Below are positions 35,378 through 45,432 of a DNA stretch of 64,000 nucleotides, one piece after another; position 1 is the first letter of the stretch, and every line of letters begins with the position of its first letter. A program made the position numbers and the translations under genes. Source of the stretch: Opitutaceae bacterium (lineage in GTDB: Bacteria > Verrucomicrobiota > Verrucomicrobiia > Opitutales > Opitutaceae); the NCBI GenBank assembly GCA_017994935.1, contig JAGOJU010000017.1:1-64000 (forward strand). The letters run 5' to 3'. The notes under the pieces were generated by a model. The model was not told the DNA's origin. It searched no databases and saw only the letters and a program-made list of their open reading frames with translations.

Positions 35378-37506
35378 GCAAAGGAGGATTGAAATCGACG
35401 GCAAGGGTGGCGACGGCCTGCGCCGTGAGCGCGCTGGCCTGCATCCTGGTGTCGCCATCCGCTTGTGCCGCGGACAAACCGGCAGAGGGGACAGCGCTTG
35501 CAGAGATTGAAGTGAAAGGACTCGGTTTCTTTGGAAATCGCGAGCAACGGACCTCGCTCATGCGACTCCTCGGGCCGGAGCGGGGGGCGGCGATGGATGC
35601 GAATGCGATCGAGGACGCGGCGTTTCTCCTCGTCTCCGCCCTCGCAGAGGAAGGTTTTCTCCACCCGCGGGTGACCGCGACACTGTCGCCCGACGGCAGC
35701 AATGCGCGTGCGTTCGAGTTCGATGAAACGCTCTCCACGGTGCTTCCGCGTCCTTTGTCAGCAGGCAAAGTTGAATTTGCCGTTGCCCCCGGTGTTCGAT
35801 CAACCATCGCCACCTTGCGATTTGAGGGACTTCAGGCGATTCCGGCCGGGGATGCTGAGGCCTACTATCGACCAGTGGACTCCCTCTGGAAGAGTGCGGC
35901 GTCGCGTGCCTTGTCCCCGGCGCGATTGCGGCGTTCAGATGAGAACCTGCGGGACGGACTGCGTCTTCTGGGCTTTGCGGAGTCCGAGGTGCACTCGCGA
36001 GCCGTCCGCGAGAGTCCGGAAGGCAAGGCGGAAATCCTGGTTGAGGTTAAGGAGGGCCCGCGGTTCTGGGTGCGTCGCGTCTCGCTCGCGGGAGTCGAGG
36101 GCACCGGCATTGCCTTTGATGTGCGACCCTGGAGCGGTGCAGCATGGACGCCCCTCTGGCAGCGGGACCTAGGCGAGGCCATCCGTGGTGCCGCGGTGGG
36201 GAAGGGCCATCCGGATGCGGAAGTATCGTTCAAGGAACTGCGGGGAGGGAGGGACGGAGACGCGCTGCCGGTGGACGTTTTCGCGACGCTTGAAGCGGGC
36301 GACCTGGTGACGCTCGGAGCGGCGCGATTTGAGGGAAACCGGCACACGAAGGAGGCCGTCCTTAAACGGCGGGTGCGACTTAAGCCCGGAACGCCGCTGA
36401 ATCTGCTCGATGTCGAGACGGCGCGACTCCGCCTTGCACGCCTGGGAGTCTTCTCCACGGTGCGCACCGAACTGGACCCTCCGAGCGGGCCGGAACGAGG
36501 GGTCACGTTCCGTCTGAAGGAACTGCCGCGTTGGGAAAGCAATGTTCTGCTTGGCTATGGCAGTTACGAACAGCTTCGGGGAGGGATTGAATGGAGGCAG
36601 ACCAATCTTTTCGGACGGGCGCATCAGAGCCGGCTGCTGCTGGTGCAGTCGATGAAGAGCACGCGCGGGGATCTCCAGTATTCGGTGCCTGAACTTTTCG
36701 GTGAAACGATCGATGGCGCGGCCCGGCTGTTCGGATTGCGTCGCGAGGAGACTTCGTTTGACCGCGAAGAGTACGGTGCCAGCGTTGCGCTGCGGAAGAG
36801 ACTGGGACGTGGCATGGAGGGCAGGATCGGGTACACGTACCAGTCCCTGAGAAACCGGAGCAATGAACTGACGACACGGGTTCTGGACGAGCGGCGTGTC
36901 ACCGTGGGAAGTGTGGAGACAGGAGTGACGCTCGACCGGCGTGACAATCCGCTGCGGCCCCGGCGGGGTTATCACTTGTTCGCCCAGATTGAGGCGGCGA
37001 GCAAGCTGCTCGCCGGCGAGGTGGACTACCAGATCTACGAAGTCGGAGGTTCGTATCACACCGCATGGGGGCGCACCCGCTGGATCCACCTCGGGCTTTC
37101 GCATGGCGCGATCACGACAATGGGGTCCCCGAGCGACCGGTTCCTGCCGGTGAACAAGCGTTTTTTCCCCGGCGGCGACAGTTCGATTCGTGGCTATCAG
37201 CGGGGCGAGGCTGCGCCGAGGGGTGCTGACGGGCGTTTCATCGGGGCGAAGAGCCGCGTGACACTGAATGCCGAGATCGAACAGCAGCTGACAACCAACT
37301 GGTCGGCCGTGGTGTTTCTGGATGCGCTCGGCACTGCGGTGTCCCTGGCGGATTATCCGTTCGACGAGCGCCTATGCTCAGTGGGTCTGGGCGTGCGTTA
37401 CCAGACGATTGTGGGACCGCTGCGTCTGGAGTACGGGCACAATCTCCGACGCCGCGACGGCGATCCCGAAGGAACCCTGCATTTCTCGGTGGGCTTTCCC
37501 TTTTGA
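35374..37506 (+). CDS. tamA: BamA/TamA-family outer-membrane protein with GTG start
   Basis: This outer-membrane barrel protein (710 residues) is the probable partner of the TamB protein. The start was set at the GTG 35374, which overlaps the tamB stop as GTGA and gives a good signal peptide (ending SPSACA/ADKPAEG); an upstream start at 35233 would give an Arg-rich leader. After the signal come POTRA-like repeats (about residues 40-370), where EIEVKGLGFFGN and AARFEGNRHTKEAV mark strand-helix units, then a 16-strand barrel that starts near LPRWESNVLLGYGSY and contains the L6 motif SIRGYQ. The C-terminus HFSVGFPF is a typical terminal beta-signal. It is provisional whether it is TamA in the narrow sense or a second BamA. 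Confidence 0.85.
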   Translation: MSKGGLKSTARVATACAVSALACILVSPSACAADKPAEGTALAEIEVKGLGFFGNREQRTSLMRLLGPERGAAMDANAIEDAAFLLVSALAEEGFLHPRVTATLSPDGSNARAFEFDETLSTVLPRPLSAGKVEFAVAPGVRSTIATLRFEGLQAIPAGDAEAYYRPVDSLWKSAASRALSPARLRRSDENLRDGLRLLGFAESEVHSRAVRESPEGKAEILVEVKEGPRFWVRRVSLAGVEGTGIAFDVRPWSGAAWTPLWQRDLGEAIRGAAVGKGHPDAEVSFKELRGGRDGDALPVDVFATLEAGDLVTLGAARFEGNRHTKEAVLKRRVRLKPGTPLNLLDVETARLRLARLGVFSTVRTELDPPSGPERGVTFRLKELPRWESNVLLGYGSYEQLRGGIEWRQTNLFGRAHQSRLLLVQSMKSTRGDLQYSVPELFGETIDGAARLFGLRREETSFDREEYGASVALRKRLGRGMEGRIGYTYQSLRNRSNELTTRVLDERRVTVGSVETGVTLDRRDNPLRPRRGYHLFAQIEAASKLLAGEVDYQIYEVGGSYHTAWGRTRWIHLGLSHGAITTMGSPSDRFLPVNKRFFPGGDSSIRGYQRGEAAPRGADGRFIGAKSRVTLNAEIEQQLTTNWSAVVFLDALGTAVSLADYPFDERLCSVGLGVRYQTIVGPLRLEYGHNLRRRDGDPEGTLHFSVGFPF

Positions 37507-37527
37507 AAAACCGATTGAAACCGGTCG

Positions 37528-38259
37528 CTACCTGACGGCCGCCCAGACCCGCTGCACGTCATCGTGGTCCTCGATTGACTGGAGGAATTCCCCGATCTCG
37601 GCACGGGTGGCATCGTCGAGTTCGGGATAGGATTTCGCGACGTAGCCGATCTCACTTGTCACGATGGACCAGCCGTTCTCCTTGAGCCAGGTGGACACGG
37701 CGTGCACGGCGGTGCGGTCGGTCAGGAACTTGGCGCCCGCATGCCCTTCGGGAATGTCGTCGTTCTGGGCATGCGAGAGCGCTTCGAAGTCATTGGCTCC
37801 CGCCTCGATGGCTGCGCCCTCGATGTCCTTCGACATGTCCGTGTGATGAGCTTCGACGATGCCGACGTGGTCGAAAAGGAACTTGTTGCTTCCGGCATTT
37901 CCAAGGACGCCCTTCTTGAAAAGGACACGCACCTCGGCTGCGGTGCGCTGGTGATTGTCCGTGTAGATCTCGACGATGATGGGCACCTTGTGCGGCGCGT
38001 AGCCCTCGAATACGACATGTTCGAGCGATGACTTGTCGTCGCCTCCGCCTGCGCCTTTCTTGACGGCCCGTTCGATGACATCGCGCGAGACACTTGCCTT
38101 GCGGGCCTTTTCCAGGGCGGCAAAAAGGCGGGCGTTGCCGGCGGGGTCAGCGCCGCCGAGTTTTGCCGCAACGGTGAGTTCCTTGACGATCTTGCCTACG
38201 ACCTGACCCTTCTTGAGGTTGACGATCGCACGTTTCGCATGAAGCCATTGGCGTCCCAT
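37528..38259 (-). CDS. yebC: YebC/PmpR family protein
   Basis: This is a 243-residue YebC-family protein, with the N-terminal [11 protein letters not shown] start expected of the family, followed by the basic [28 protein letters not shown] motif region and the three-domain layout of YebC. Members have been described as transcriptional regulators and, more recently, as translation factors that help ribosomes with difficult sequences. Upstream in-frame frames are unlike YebC and were excluded. It converges with the TamA-like gene (21 bp apart) and diverges from the helicase gene. Confidence 0.92.
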   Translation of the reverse strand: MGRQWLHAKRAIVNLKKGQVVGKIVKELTVAAKLGGADPAGNARLFAALEKARKASVSRDVIERAVKKGAGGGDDKSSLEHVVFEGYAPHKVPIIVEIYTDNHQRTAAEVRVLFKKGVLGNAGSNKFLFDHVGIVEAHHTDMSKDIEGAAIEAGANDFEALSHAQNDDIPEGHAGAKFLTDRTAVHAVSTWLKENGWSIVTSEIGYVAKSYPELDDATRAEIGEFLQSIEDHDDVQRVWAAVR

Positions 38260-38415
38260 AGGGAAAACACGAGTGGCAGGGTGCGGGACAGAGGGCAATC
38301 CGGAAGCTTGAATTTTCTCAGGGAACAGCGGGGCGCAGCGAATCCGGAGCGCGGTCTTGTCTCGATGCAGTCCTGCGTTCCTGCTGGATGGATGTCCCAG
38401 CCGTCGGTCCAGACC

Positions 38416-41019
38416 ATGCCCGTCCTCGCGCCGCTCCCCCCGGGCACGGACAAGGAGGCCGTGCTGGCGCGGTTTCTTGAGGCGATGGCGGGGAAGGGAC
38501 TCGAACTCTATCCGGAACAGGAGGAGGCCATCCTTGAACTGTTCTCCGGCAGCAATGTCATCCTGGCGACTCCGACCGGATCCGGGAAGTCGCTCGTTGC
38601 GGCGGCCTTTCATTTCAAGGCCCTATGCGCCGGCGAACGCTCCATCTATACCTGTCCGATCAAGGCGCTGGTGAACGAAAAATTCCTTTCCCTCTGCCGC
38701 GATTTCGGGCCGGAGAATGTCGGCATGATGACCGGGGATGCCAGTGTCAATCCCGGCGCCCGTGTCCTCTGCTGCACCGCCGAAATCCTCGCCAACATGG
38801 CGCTGGCCCATGGGGAGGGCAGCGACCTGCGCGCGGTCATCATGGATGAGTTTCACTACTATTCGGACCCCGACCGCGGGACGGCGTGGCAGGTGCCGCT
38901 GCTGGCGTTGCCGCAATGCCGTTTCCTTCTGATGTCGGCAACGCTTGCGGCGACGGACTTTTTTGAGCGCGAACTCACGCGCGTCACGGGTGCCTCCAGC
39001 GTGACGATCCGCAGCGACCGCCGCCCCGTGCCGCTGGAGTTCTCGTATTCGGAGACCCCGCTCATGGAGAAGGTCGCGGAACTCATCGTGGAAAACCGCG
39101 CTCCGGTCTATCTCGTGTATTTCACGCAGCGGGCAGCATCCGACGGGGCGCAGGATGCGATGAGCCTGGCCCTGTGCACGAAGGAAGAAAAGGCGGCCAT
39201 AGCCGCCGCGCTCGAGGGCGTGCGCTTCAACAGCCCCTACGGCAAGGACGTCAAACGCTGGCTGCGCCATGGTGTGGGGGTGCATCATGCCGGTCTGCTT
39301 CCCAAGTATCGCATCCTCGTTGAATCGCTTGCGCAGAAGGGCATGCTCAAGCTCATCTGCGGCACGGATACGCTCGGTGTCGGCATCAATGTGCCGATCC
39401 GCACGGTGGTGTTCACCCAATTGTGGAAATTCGACGGGAGGAAGGCCGCGATCCTGAACGTGAGGGACTTCAGGCAGGTGGCAGGCCGGGCGGGCAGGCG
39501 GGGCTATGATGACATAGGCTATGTCGTTGCCCAGGCGCCGGAACATGTGATCGAAAACAGGCGCGCGGTGGAACGGGCCGCCGGGGATCCGAGGAAGCTG
39601 AAGAAGATCGCGAAGCGCAGCGCCCCGGAGGGATCGGTGGGCTGGGACAACAAGACCTTCGAGCGGCTCCAGACCGCGCCGTCGGAGGCGCTGACGTCAC
39701 GATTCGATGTTTCCCACGGCATGCTCCTTCTGGTGCTCGGCCGCGAAGGCGACGGATGCGGCGCGATGAAGCGGTTGATCACAGAATCCCACGAGACGGC
39801 TGTGAGAAAACGACAGCTCAAGCGGCGGGCGTTCCAGTTGTTTCGCGCGCTGATCGAGCGCAGGATCATCGAATTCATTCCGCGCTGCGCCACGGGAAGA
39901 CGGCTGCGCGTCAATGTCACCCTGCAGGAGGACTTTTCCCTGCATCAGGCGCTTTCGATCTACCTCATCGACACCCTGCCGACGCTGGACAGGGAATCGC
40001 CCGACCATCCGTTTGACGTGCTCACGCTCTGCGAGGCGATTGTCGAGGATCCCGAGGCGATCCTCCGCAAGCAGGTCGATCGGGCGAAATCGCGGAAGAT
40101 GGAGGAGATGCGCGCGGAGGGGCTTTCCTATGAGGAAAGGATGGAAAAACTCGAACAGATCGAGCACCCCAAGCCCCTCCGCGAATTTCTGTATGACACC
40201 TTCAATGCGTTCAAGGTGGCGCACCCCTGGGTCGAGGAGGACACGGTAAGGCCCAAATCGGTCGCGCGTGAGATGTTCGAACGCTACCTTTCGTTCGCGG
40301 ATTATGTGCGCGAATACGGGCTCGAGCGCTCCGAGGGGTTGCTGCTCAGGCACCTCTCCCAGACATGGAAAGTCCTCTCTCAAACCGTGCCTGACCAGGC
40401 CAAGACCGGGCCGGTCGTGGAGATGGAGAGTTACTTTCAGGAATTGATACGGGGCGTGGATTCGAGCCTGATTGAAGAGTGGGAGCGGTTGAGGAACCCC
40501 GGCCATGTCGCGCTGGAACCTGCGGAGAAGCCGGCGCGTCCGGAGTCCTTTGACATCACGCGTGACCGTGAATCGTTCAGGCGCCTTGTGAGGGCCTCCT
40601 TTCTCGGATTCCTCCAGGATGCCGCCGCGCAGGACTGGGAGGCCGCTGCGGAACGTCTGGGCAGGGCGGCCATCTCGGCTCCGGTCGCTGCGCTGGCGGA
40701 GGTGAGGCGCATTGAAAGGGCCTTCCTGCAGTACTTTGAGGCACGCGGGCGGTTTCTCCTTGATCCGGAGGGCCGGTCCGCGAAGCACAGCCATTTCGAT
40801 GAGGAGGACAATGCCGAGTGGCGGGTCGCGCATGTGCTTTCCGATCGCGATGGCAATGCAGACTGGGAAGCCATCTTTCGCGTATCGCTGGCCGACTCAC
40901 GCTCGGAAGCGCGGGCCGTGATTCATTTTGAAAGCGTCGCCCCCATCGGCGGATTTGCCGGCGAGGCGGCGGAACAGGGAGGTGGTTCTCCCGTGCTGGA
41001 TCCAGGAGGGCAGCCATGA
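38416..41019 (+). CDS. Ski2-like DEAD/DEAH box RNA helicase (DUF3516-type)
   Basis: This is an SF2 helicase of about 867 residues. The N-terminal helicase core has motif [10 protein letters not shown] (51-59), motif II DEFH (144-147), motif III SAT, and motif [12 protein letters not shown] (354-363), characteristic of the Ski2/Mtr4 and HelY groups, followed by a large C-terminal domain that in bacterial homologues carries the DUF3516 annotation and is expected to be alpha-helical. The likely role is RNA unwinding in turnover or ribosome processing. The start at 38416 ([10 protein letters not shown]) best matches the homologous N-terminus; two upstream ATGs (38365 and 38392) are possible and lack a good ribosome-binding site. 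The stop overlaps the dinB start by ATGA. Confidence 0.88.
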   Translation: MPVLAPLPPGTDKEAVLARFLEAMAGKGLELYPEQEEAILELFSGSNVILATPTGSGKSLVAAAFHFKALCAGERSIYTCPIKALVNEKFLSLCRDFGPENVGMMTGDASVNPGARVLCCTAEILANMALAHGEGSDLRAVIMDEFHYYSDPDRGTAWQVPLLALPQCRFLLMSATLAATDFFERELTRVTGASSVTIRSDRRPVPLEFSYSETPLMEKVAELIVENRAPVYLVYFTQRAASDGAQDAMSLALCTKEEKAAIAAALEGVRFNSPYGKDVKRWLRHGVGVHHAGLLPKYRILVESLAQKGMLKLICGTDTLGVGINVPIRTVVFTQLWKFDGRKAAILNVRDFRQVAGRAGRRGYDDIGYVVAQAPEHVIENRRAVERAAGDPRKLKKIAKRSAPEGSVGWDNKTFERLQTAPSEALTSRFDVSHGMLLLVLGREGDGCGAMKRLITESHETAVRKRQLKRRAFQLFRALIERRIIEFIPRCATGRRLRVNVTLQEDFSLHQALSIYLIDTLPTLDRESPDHPFDVLTLCEAIVEDPEAILRKQVDRAKSRKMEEMRAEGLSYEERMEKLEQIEHPKPLREFLYDTFNAFKVAHPWVEEDTVRPKSVAREMFERYLSFADYVREYGLERSEGLLLRHLSQTWKVLSQTVPDQAKTGPVVEMESYFQELIRGVDSSLIEEWERLRNPGHVALEPAEKPARPESFDITRDRESFRRLVRASFLGFLQDAAAQDWEAAAERLGRAAISAPVAALAEVRRIERAFLQYFEARGRFLLDPEGRSAKHSHFDEEDNAEWRVAHVLSDRDGNADWEAIFRVSLADSRSEARAVIHFESVAPIGGFAGEAAEQGGGSPVLDPGGQP

Positions 41020-42194
41020 GCGGGTTTCCCACGATCGTGCACCTCGATGCCGATGCCTTTTTTGTCTCGTGCGAGCAGGCGAGGGACCCGAGGCTGCGCG
41101 GGAAAAAGTGCGCGGTGGGTGGAAGGGAGCGAGGGATCATTTCCTCCGCGAGCTATGAAGCCCGCGCCTGCGGCGTCTACACGCCGATGCCCACCGCACG
41201 GGCGCTTCGGGTGTGTCCGGATCTCATCCTGATTCCGCACACCTCGGGGCTGTACGGGAAAATGTCACGGAGAATGTTCGATCTCTGCGAGTCCCTCACA
41301 CCGCTGGTCCAGCGCAATTCGATTGATGAAGGCTACCTCGATCTTTCCCCTTGCGGATTTGGGTCACCGGAGGAACTGGAGGCGCGGGTGCGCGACCTGC
41401 AGGGAAAACTCTGGGAGGCTCTGGAACTGCCGGTCTCGATCGGAATCGCCGCGAACAAACTCGTGGCGCAGATCGCCTCGAAGTTGCGCAAGCCGCGCGG
41501 GTTTGTCGTCGTGCCGGCCGGTACTGAGGCAGAGTTTCTGGCTCCGCTTCCCGTCGGGAAACTGCCGGGGGTGGGACCGCGGACCGAGGCAATGCTTGCC
41601 GGTCGGGGCGTGACACGGATCCGGGATCTCCTTGGACGTTCTCCATCGGAGCTGAGGGCGATGCTCGGCGAGGGCTGGCAATCGATGGTTGCTCGCGCCC
41701 GGGGTGAGGATGGTGATCGGGTGGAGGTGGAGCGGGAGGATGCGCGGAGCTATTCGCAACAGGAGACGTTTTCGAGGGACATCTCGGACTTCGCCGAAAT
41801 TGTACGGATAGTGAAGCGCATGGTTGACGAACTGATGGGCAAGATCCGTGAGGACGGGAAGCGCGTGAGGACCCTGACACTGAAAGTCCGCTACCCGGAT
41901 TTCTCACAAGCCAGCCATGGAAGGAGCCTGGAGGCGGGCACGGACCTCGAGGCGCCCTTCTATCCCTGGGTGGAGGACCTTTTGCGCGAGGCGTGGTTGC
42001 TGCCGAGACCATTGCGTCTCGTGAGCGTGCGGTTCTCGAATGTGGAGGACGCCAGTGTCCAGTTGGAGATGTTTGCCCAGGACGAAGAGAAGCGCCGGGG
42101 ACTGGCGCGCGTTCTCGACGGCCTCAACCGTTCCGGAAGGCAGGCGGTTGTCCGACATGGGCATCAACTTGCCAGAAAACCGGTGAGCGATTAG
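41016..42194 (+). CDS. dinB: DNA polymerase IV (DinB, Y-family)
   Basis: This Y-family translesion DNA polymerase (392 residues) copies damaged DNA with low fidelity. The palm catalytic acids are Asp11 (HLDADAFF) and Asp104-Glu105 ([11 protein letters not shown]), the latter with Gly where many have Ala. The C-terminal little-finger domain carries the usual charged strands. The thumb region has a [13 protein letters not shown] helix-hairpin-helix. A C-terminal clamp-binding motif is hard to fix, although QLEMF (residues near 350) is a plausible beta-clamp peptide. The ATG lies inside the helicase stop (ATGA), so the two proteins are translationally coupled. SOS control (LexA box) was not seen because the promoter lies far upstream. 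Confidence 0.93.
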   Translation: MSGFPTIVHLDADAFFVSCEQARDPRLRGKKCAVGGRERGIISSASYEARACGVYTPMPTARALRVCPDLILIPHTSGLYGKMSRRMFDLCESLTPLVQRNSIDEGYLDLSPCGFGSPEELEARVRDLQGKLWEALELPVSIGIAANKLVAQIASKLRKPRGFVVVPAGTEAEFLAPLPVGKLPGVGPRTEAMLAGRGVTRIRDLLGRSPSELRAMLGEGWQSMVARARGEDGDRVEVEREDARSYSQQETFSRDISDFAEIVRIVKRMVDELMGKIREDGKRVRTLTLKVRYPDFSQASHGRSLEAGTDLEAPFYPWVEDLLREAWLLPRPLRLVSVRFSNVEDASVQLEMFAQDEEKRRGLARVLDGLNRSGRQAVVRHGHQLARKPVSD

Positions 42195-42214
42195 ATTGCC
42201 GGGAATCCCTCATC

Positions 42215-42742
42215 ATGCCGATTTTCGAGTTCTATTGCCCTGACAACAACCGGATCTACCAGTTTTACGCAAAGACACTGGCGCAGGCGGCACGGGTGCC
42301 GAAATGCCCGGACAATCCGAAATTCCGGATGCAGAAACTGCTGTCGCGCTTTGCAGTGAACACGGGCGCCAAGGAAGCGCCCGCGGAGTCGCAGGCGTCG
42401 TCTGCGCAGATGGAGGATGCGCGCGCAGAGGCGACGATGTGCCAGATCGAAAAGGAGTTCGCGCACCTCGAGGACAGCAATCCGAAGGACATGGGAAAAG
42501 TGCTGAGGCGTATGGCGGAACTGTCAGGCGAAAAGATGGAGGGCCCGATCGAGGAGGCGGTGCGCAGGCTGGAGGAGGGCCAGGATCCTGAAGAGGTGGG
42601 TGAACGCATGGAGGGCGCGGAAGGGGAGGGGCCGGGCGGAGACGCGCAGGAAGCGGATTCCGCGAGCCGGGCGAAGCGCAGGCGTCTCCCGTTACGCCGT
42701 CCCCAGGCGATCCGCGATCCGCGGTTGTACGACTACGATTGA
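42215..42742 (+). CDS. FmdB-like zinc-ribbon protein with degenerate knuckles
   Basis: This 175-residue protein opens with PIFEFYCPDNNRIYQFYAK and then VPKCPDNP, which matches the FmdB-type ribbon layout (short strand, knuckle, hydrophobic linker, second knuckle). However, each knuckle has only one Cys: where FmdB has CxxC both second positions are Asn (CPDN twice). Zinc binding is thus doubtful. The remainder is acidic and helical, with two Met/Lys/Glu-rich stretches (DMGKVLRRMAELSG and PIEEAVRRLEEGQDPEEVGERME) and a basic C-terminus. It lies 20 bp after dinB. No function is proposed. Confidence 0.75.
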   Translation: MPIFEFYCPDNNRIYQFYAKTLAQAARVPKCPDNPKFRMQKLLSRFAVNTGAKEAPAESQASSAQMEDARAEATMCQIEKEFAHLEDSNPKDMGKVLRRMAELSGEKMEGPIEEAVRRLEEGQDPEEVGERMEGAEGEGPGGDAQEADSASRAKRRRLPLRRPQAIRDPRLYDYD

Positions 42743-42809
42743 GGAGGGCGGAAAGGGGACGGGTGCGGTTGGATTTGCGCCACGCGTACTCCTTTGTTCT
42801 GTTCGGAGT

Positions 42810-43619
42810 GTGGCCTCCTCCCATTCCTCCGAACTTGTTGCGCGCATTGCGACGGCGAAATACGCCGTCATGGCGGAGACGGAACTGATGCACCGTGAAT
42901 TCGGTCGTGTCGAAAGCAGGTGGAAGAGCGACGGTTCGAGGGTGACGGCGGTCGACATCGAGATTTCCGAAAACATCTTCCGGCGGCTTGCCGCTGAATT
43001 CCCGGAGGATCAGCTCTTCAGCGAGGAGCTGCGCACCGCGGGCGTCCCGATTCCGCTCACGTCGCAGTATTCATGGGTACTCGATCCGATCGATGGAACC
43101 AACAACTATGCTGCGGGCATTGCCCAATGCGCCATTGCGCTTGCCTTGCTGGAGAATGGGACACCTGTCTACGGGGTCATCTATGATCACAGCCGCCGCG
43201 TCCTGATGCATGGCGGACCTGGATTTGGATTGACGGATGGCGATCGTCAGGTGAAGGTCAGGTCGGAAGGTCCGACGGGGCAGAGTCTCATTGGATTCCA
43301 CACCCCCTCGGAACGGCGGTTTGCCCCGCATGCCCAGAGCATCGCCGCCAATTTCAAACTGCGTGCCCTCGGCAGCAGCGCGCTGCATCTCGCCTACGTC
43401 GCCGCCGGGATCTTCCACGGCACTGTCGATCACAATGTGAAGGTGTGGGACATCGCTGCTGCGGTGCCGATGGTGCAGGCGGCGGGGGGTGAACTCCTCT
43501 ATCTCACGGGGGAGGTTTTTCCCCTCCGGGAGTTTGACCTCGGAATGGGACGCATCTTCTTTCTTGCCGGGAGCGCGGGGACGGTGGCTGCCCTGCGCCG
43601 CGTGATTCAGCCGCTATGA
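42810..43619 (+). CDS. Inositol monophosphatase-family phosphatase
   Basis: This is a 269-residue Mg-dependent phosphatase of the IMPase/CysQ/FBPase superfamily. The metal motif WVLDPIDGTNNYAAG matches DPIDGT..NF, with Glu-Glu in LFSEEL upstream, and the second metal site is VKVWDIAAAVPMVQAAGGE (WDIAAA...GG). The start is uncertain: the GTG at 42810 supplies the N-terminal helix (ELVARIATAKYAVMAETELMHRE) that the family needs, whereas an ATG at 42869 would cut this helix. The substrate (inositol, PAP or histidinol phosphate) cannot be fixed from sequence. It lies 67 bp downstream of the FmdB-like gene and converges with the beta-CASP gene. Confidence 0.82.
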   Translation: MASSHSSELVARIATAKYAVMAETELMHREFGRVESRWKSDGSRVTAVDIEISENIFRRLAAEFPEDQLFSEELRTAGVPIPLTSQYSWVLDPIDGTNNYAAGIAQCAIALALLENGTPVYGVIYDHSRRVLMHGGPGFGLTDGDRQVKVRSEGPTGQSLIGFHTPSERRFAPHAQSIAANFKLRALGSSALHLAYVAAGIFHGTVDHNVKVWDIAAAVPMVQAAGGELLYLTGEVFPLREFDLGMGRIFFLAGSAGTVAALRRVIQPL

Positions 43620-43635
43620 GCGGGGGTCAGACGGA

Positions 43636-44994
43636 TCAAACCTGGTAGGATTGGAGCGGGACCGGATCGAGCACCTTCATCTGCGGCGCCTTATCAGTGA
43701 GCTGCTGCATGAACCATGCGCGCGCGGGCGGGTCGCCGTGGGTGAGCACGACGGTGCGGGCCTCGGTTTGAAGCGCAAACTGGAGAAGTTCCTCGCGATC
43801 GGCGTGTCCGCTCAGTTCGAACCGTTCGACGCGCGCCTTGACCTTGGTCTTCACATGCAATGTATCGAAAACAAAGGTGTCGCCCGGCTTGGAGGCGAGC
43901 AGGGCGCCGCCGGGAGTGTCGGGGTCGCAGTAGCCAACAAACCCGATGGTGTTGCGCGCGTGGCCCAGCAGTCCGCTGGCCAGGGCATAGCTGGGAGTGT
44001 TTTCGACCATCATGCCTGAACTGATGATGTAGAGGCCGTTCTGCTGTGGATCCTCACCGGGGTTCAGCTTCCGTGGGGCGGGCTTGATCTTGAGTTCCTT
44101 GATGATGTTCCGGTTGAAATTGATCTGGCGCGTCTTGCGCGCGATCTCGTCGAAGTAGTCGGCGAGATCCATGCCGAGACCGGAGGCAAAAATCGGGCAG
44201 TCCACGAGTTTGCCGAACTTGCGTGCATCATGGACGATGGAAAGCACCTCCTGCATCCGGCCCAGCGCGAAGACGGGAATGAGATAGGATCCGCCGCGCT
44301 GGATCGTGTCATTGATGCTGTCGATCAGCCTTCCGAATTCGCGCACGCGTCCCTTGTCGATCGGGCGTTCGGTGGAACCGCGTGTCGTCTCCATGATCAG
44401 CGTGTCAAAGTGTCCGGCCGGAAACTTGGCGCCCGAGAGCGTGCGCTGGTCCTCGAAGAGGACGTCGCCCGTGATGAAGATGCCGCGGTGCTTGTGGTGG
44501 ATCTCGACGCCGGCCGCCCCCACCACGTGCCCTGCAGGGTGGAGGATCACTTCGATCTCGTCCCTGTTTCCGCGGAAACGTTTGGCCTGGCCGAAAGGGA
44601 TGGGCGTGAAACGTTTGCTTAGACGGTCAATCTCCGCGTGCGTGAAGAGCGGGAGATCCGGAAGCTGCAACTCCTCCTTCTGGCGCGTCATGACGCTCGC
44701 GGAGTTGTGCAGCATGCGCTCGATGAGCATTCGGCTCGAGGTTGAAAGAATCACAGGGGTGTCGGGGTGTTCCCGCATGACCAGGGGCAGGCTGCCGATG
44801 TGATCGAGGTGGCAGTGGGTGACGATGATGAGGTCGAGCGAGATTCCACGGAGCTTGCCCAGGTCCGGGGTGGCGGCCCGCCCGGCGAGCTTCGGATTCA
44901 TGCCGCAGTCCACGAGGATGCGCAGGTCACCGAGGCGGAGGAAAAGCGAGTTTGCACCGATTCCGCCTTCGCGGTTCAGGTCGATAAGGTTCAT
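43636..44994 (-). CDS. Beta-CASP metallo-beta-lactamase-fold RNA-processing nuclease
   Basis: This 452-residue enzyme has the metallo-beta-lactamase motif HCHLDH (residues 60-65), later HPAGHVVGA and ITGDVLFEDQR for the metal site, and an embedded beta-CASP domain with ISSGMMVENT (motif A-like) and the C-terminal LSGHADREELLQF and VVLTHGDPPARAW (motif B and C-like). These mark it as a beta-CASP endonuclease or exonuclease related to CPSF73, YSH1 and bacterial YmdB/RNase J-like proteins, although it is shorter and lacks the RNase J C-terminal domain. RNA is the likely substrate. The gene converges with the IMPase-family gene (16 bp apart). Confidence 0.85.
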   Translation of the reverse strand: MNLIDLNREGGIGANSLFLRLGDLRILVDCGMNPKLAGRAATPDLGKLRGISLDLIIVTHCHLDHIGSLPLVMREHPDTPVILSTSSRMLIERMLHNSASVMTRQKEELQLPDLPLFTHAEIDRLSKRFTPIPFGQAKRFRGNRDEIEVILHPAGHVVGAAGVEIHHKHRGIFITGDVLFEDQRTLSGAKFPAGHFDTLIMETTRGSTERPIDKGRVREFGRLIDSINDTIQRGGSYLIPVFALGRMQEVLSIVHDARKFGKLVDCPIFASGLGMDLADYFDEIARKTRQINFNRNIIKELKIKPAPRKLNPGEDPQQNGLYIISSGMMVENTPSYALASGLLGHARNTIGFVGYCDPDTPGGALLASKPGDTFVFDTLHVKTKVKARVERFELSGHADREELLQFALQTEARTVVLTHGDPPARAWFMQQLTDKAPQMKVLDPVPLQSYQV

Positions 44995-45201
44995 TTACGG
45001 ATCGGTCAGAGAGACGCAGCGTCCGGGAAGCTGCAAGCGCAACTTTTTCCAGATGGAGCCCGGGCGACGCGGGGACGGGTCTCACGTGGGAGGCGATTTC
45101 TCTCCGTACAGGGCACGAGAACGCCTGCGTCCCCGGGGAGGGTCCGGCGTGGTCATGCGGTGGGGCGGGTCGCCGGTGGAAAATCCGGTCGAGGCGGCGG
45201 G

Positions 45202-45432
45202 CTACCAGAAATACCTTCGATGGATTTTCCATCCGGCCCAGCAACCCACGAGCGAACCGAGGCCCGACCAGAGGAACGATGCCATGAGTTCGCATCCGAA
45301 CGCATCCGCAGCCCAACCGAAGGCAAACCCGCCCAGCATGGTGCCCACAAAGATGCAGAGTTTGGCCACATCACGTGAATGGCCGAACGGAAGCCGTGGG
45401 TCAAATCGATCGTTGAGCCGGTCTTCGCTCAA
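45202..45432 (-). CDS. Small two-helix membrane protein
   Basis: This is a 76-residue protein with two hydrophobic segments (about 23-43, KLCIFVGTMLGGFAFGWAAD, and 49-69, ELMASFLWSGLGSLVGCWAG) and a basic C-terminus (KIHRRYFW). The soluble N-terminus is charged ([10 protein letters not shown]). Two Gly-rich helices of similar length suggest a dimerising membrane hairpin. It begins inside the apaG stop (ATGA overlap), so it is real and coupled. Not recognised as a known family. There are about 200 bp between it and the beta-CASP gene with nothing recognisable. Confidence 0.65.
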   Translation of the reverse strand: MSEDRLNDRFDPRLPFGHSRDVAKLCIFVGTMLGGFAFGWAADAFGCELMASFLWSGLGSLVGCWAGWKIHRRYFW

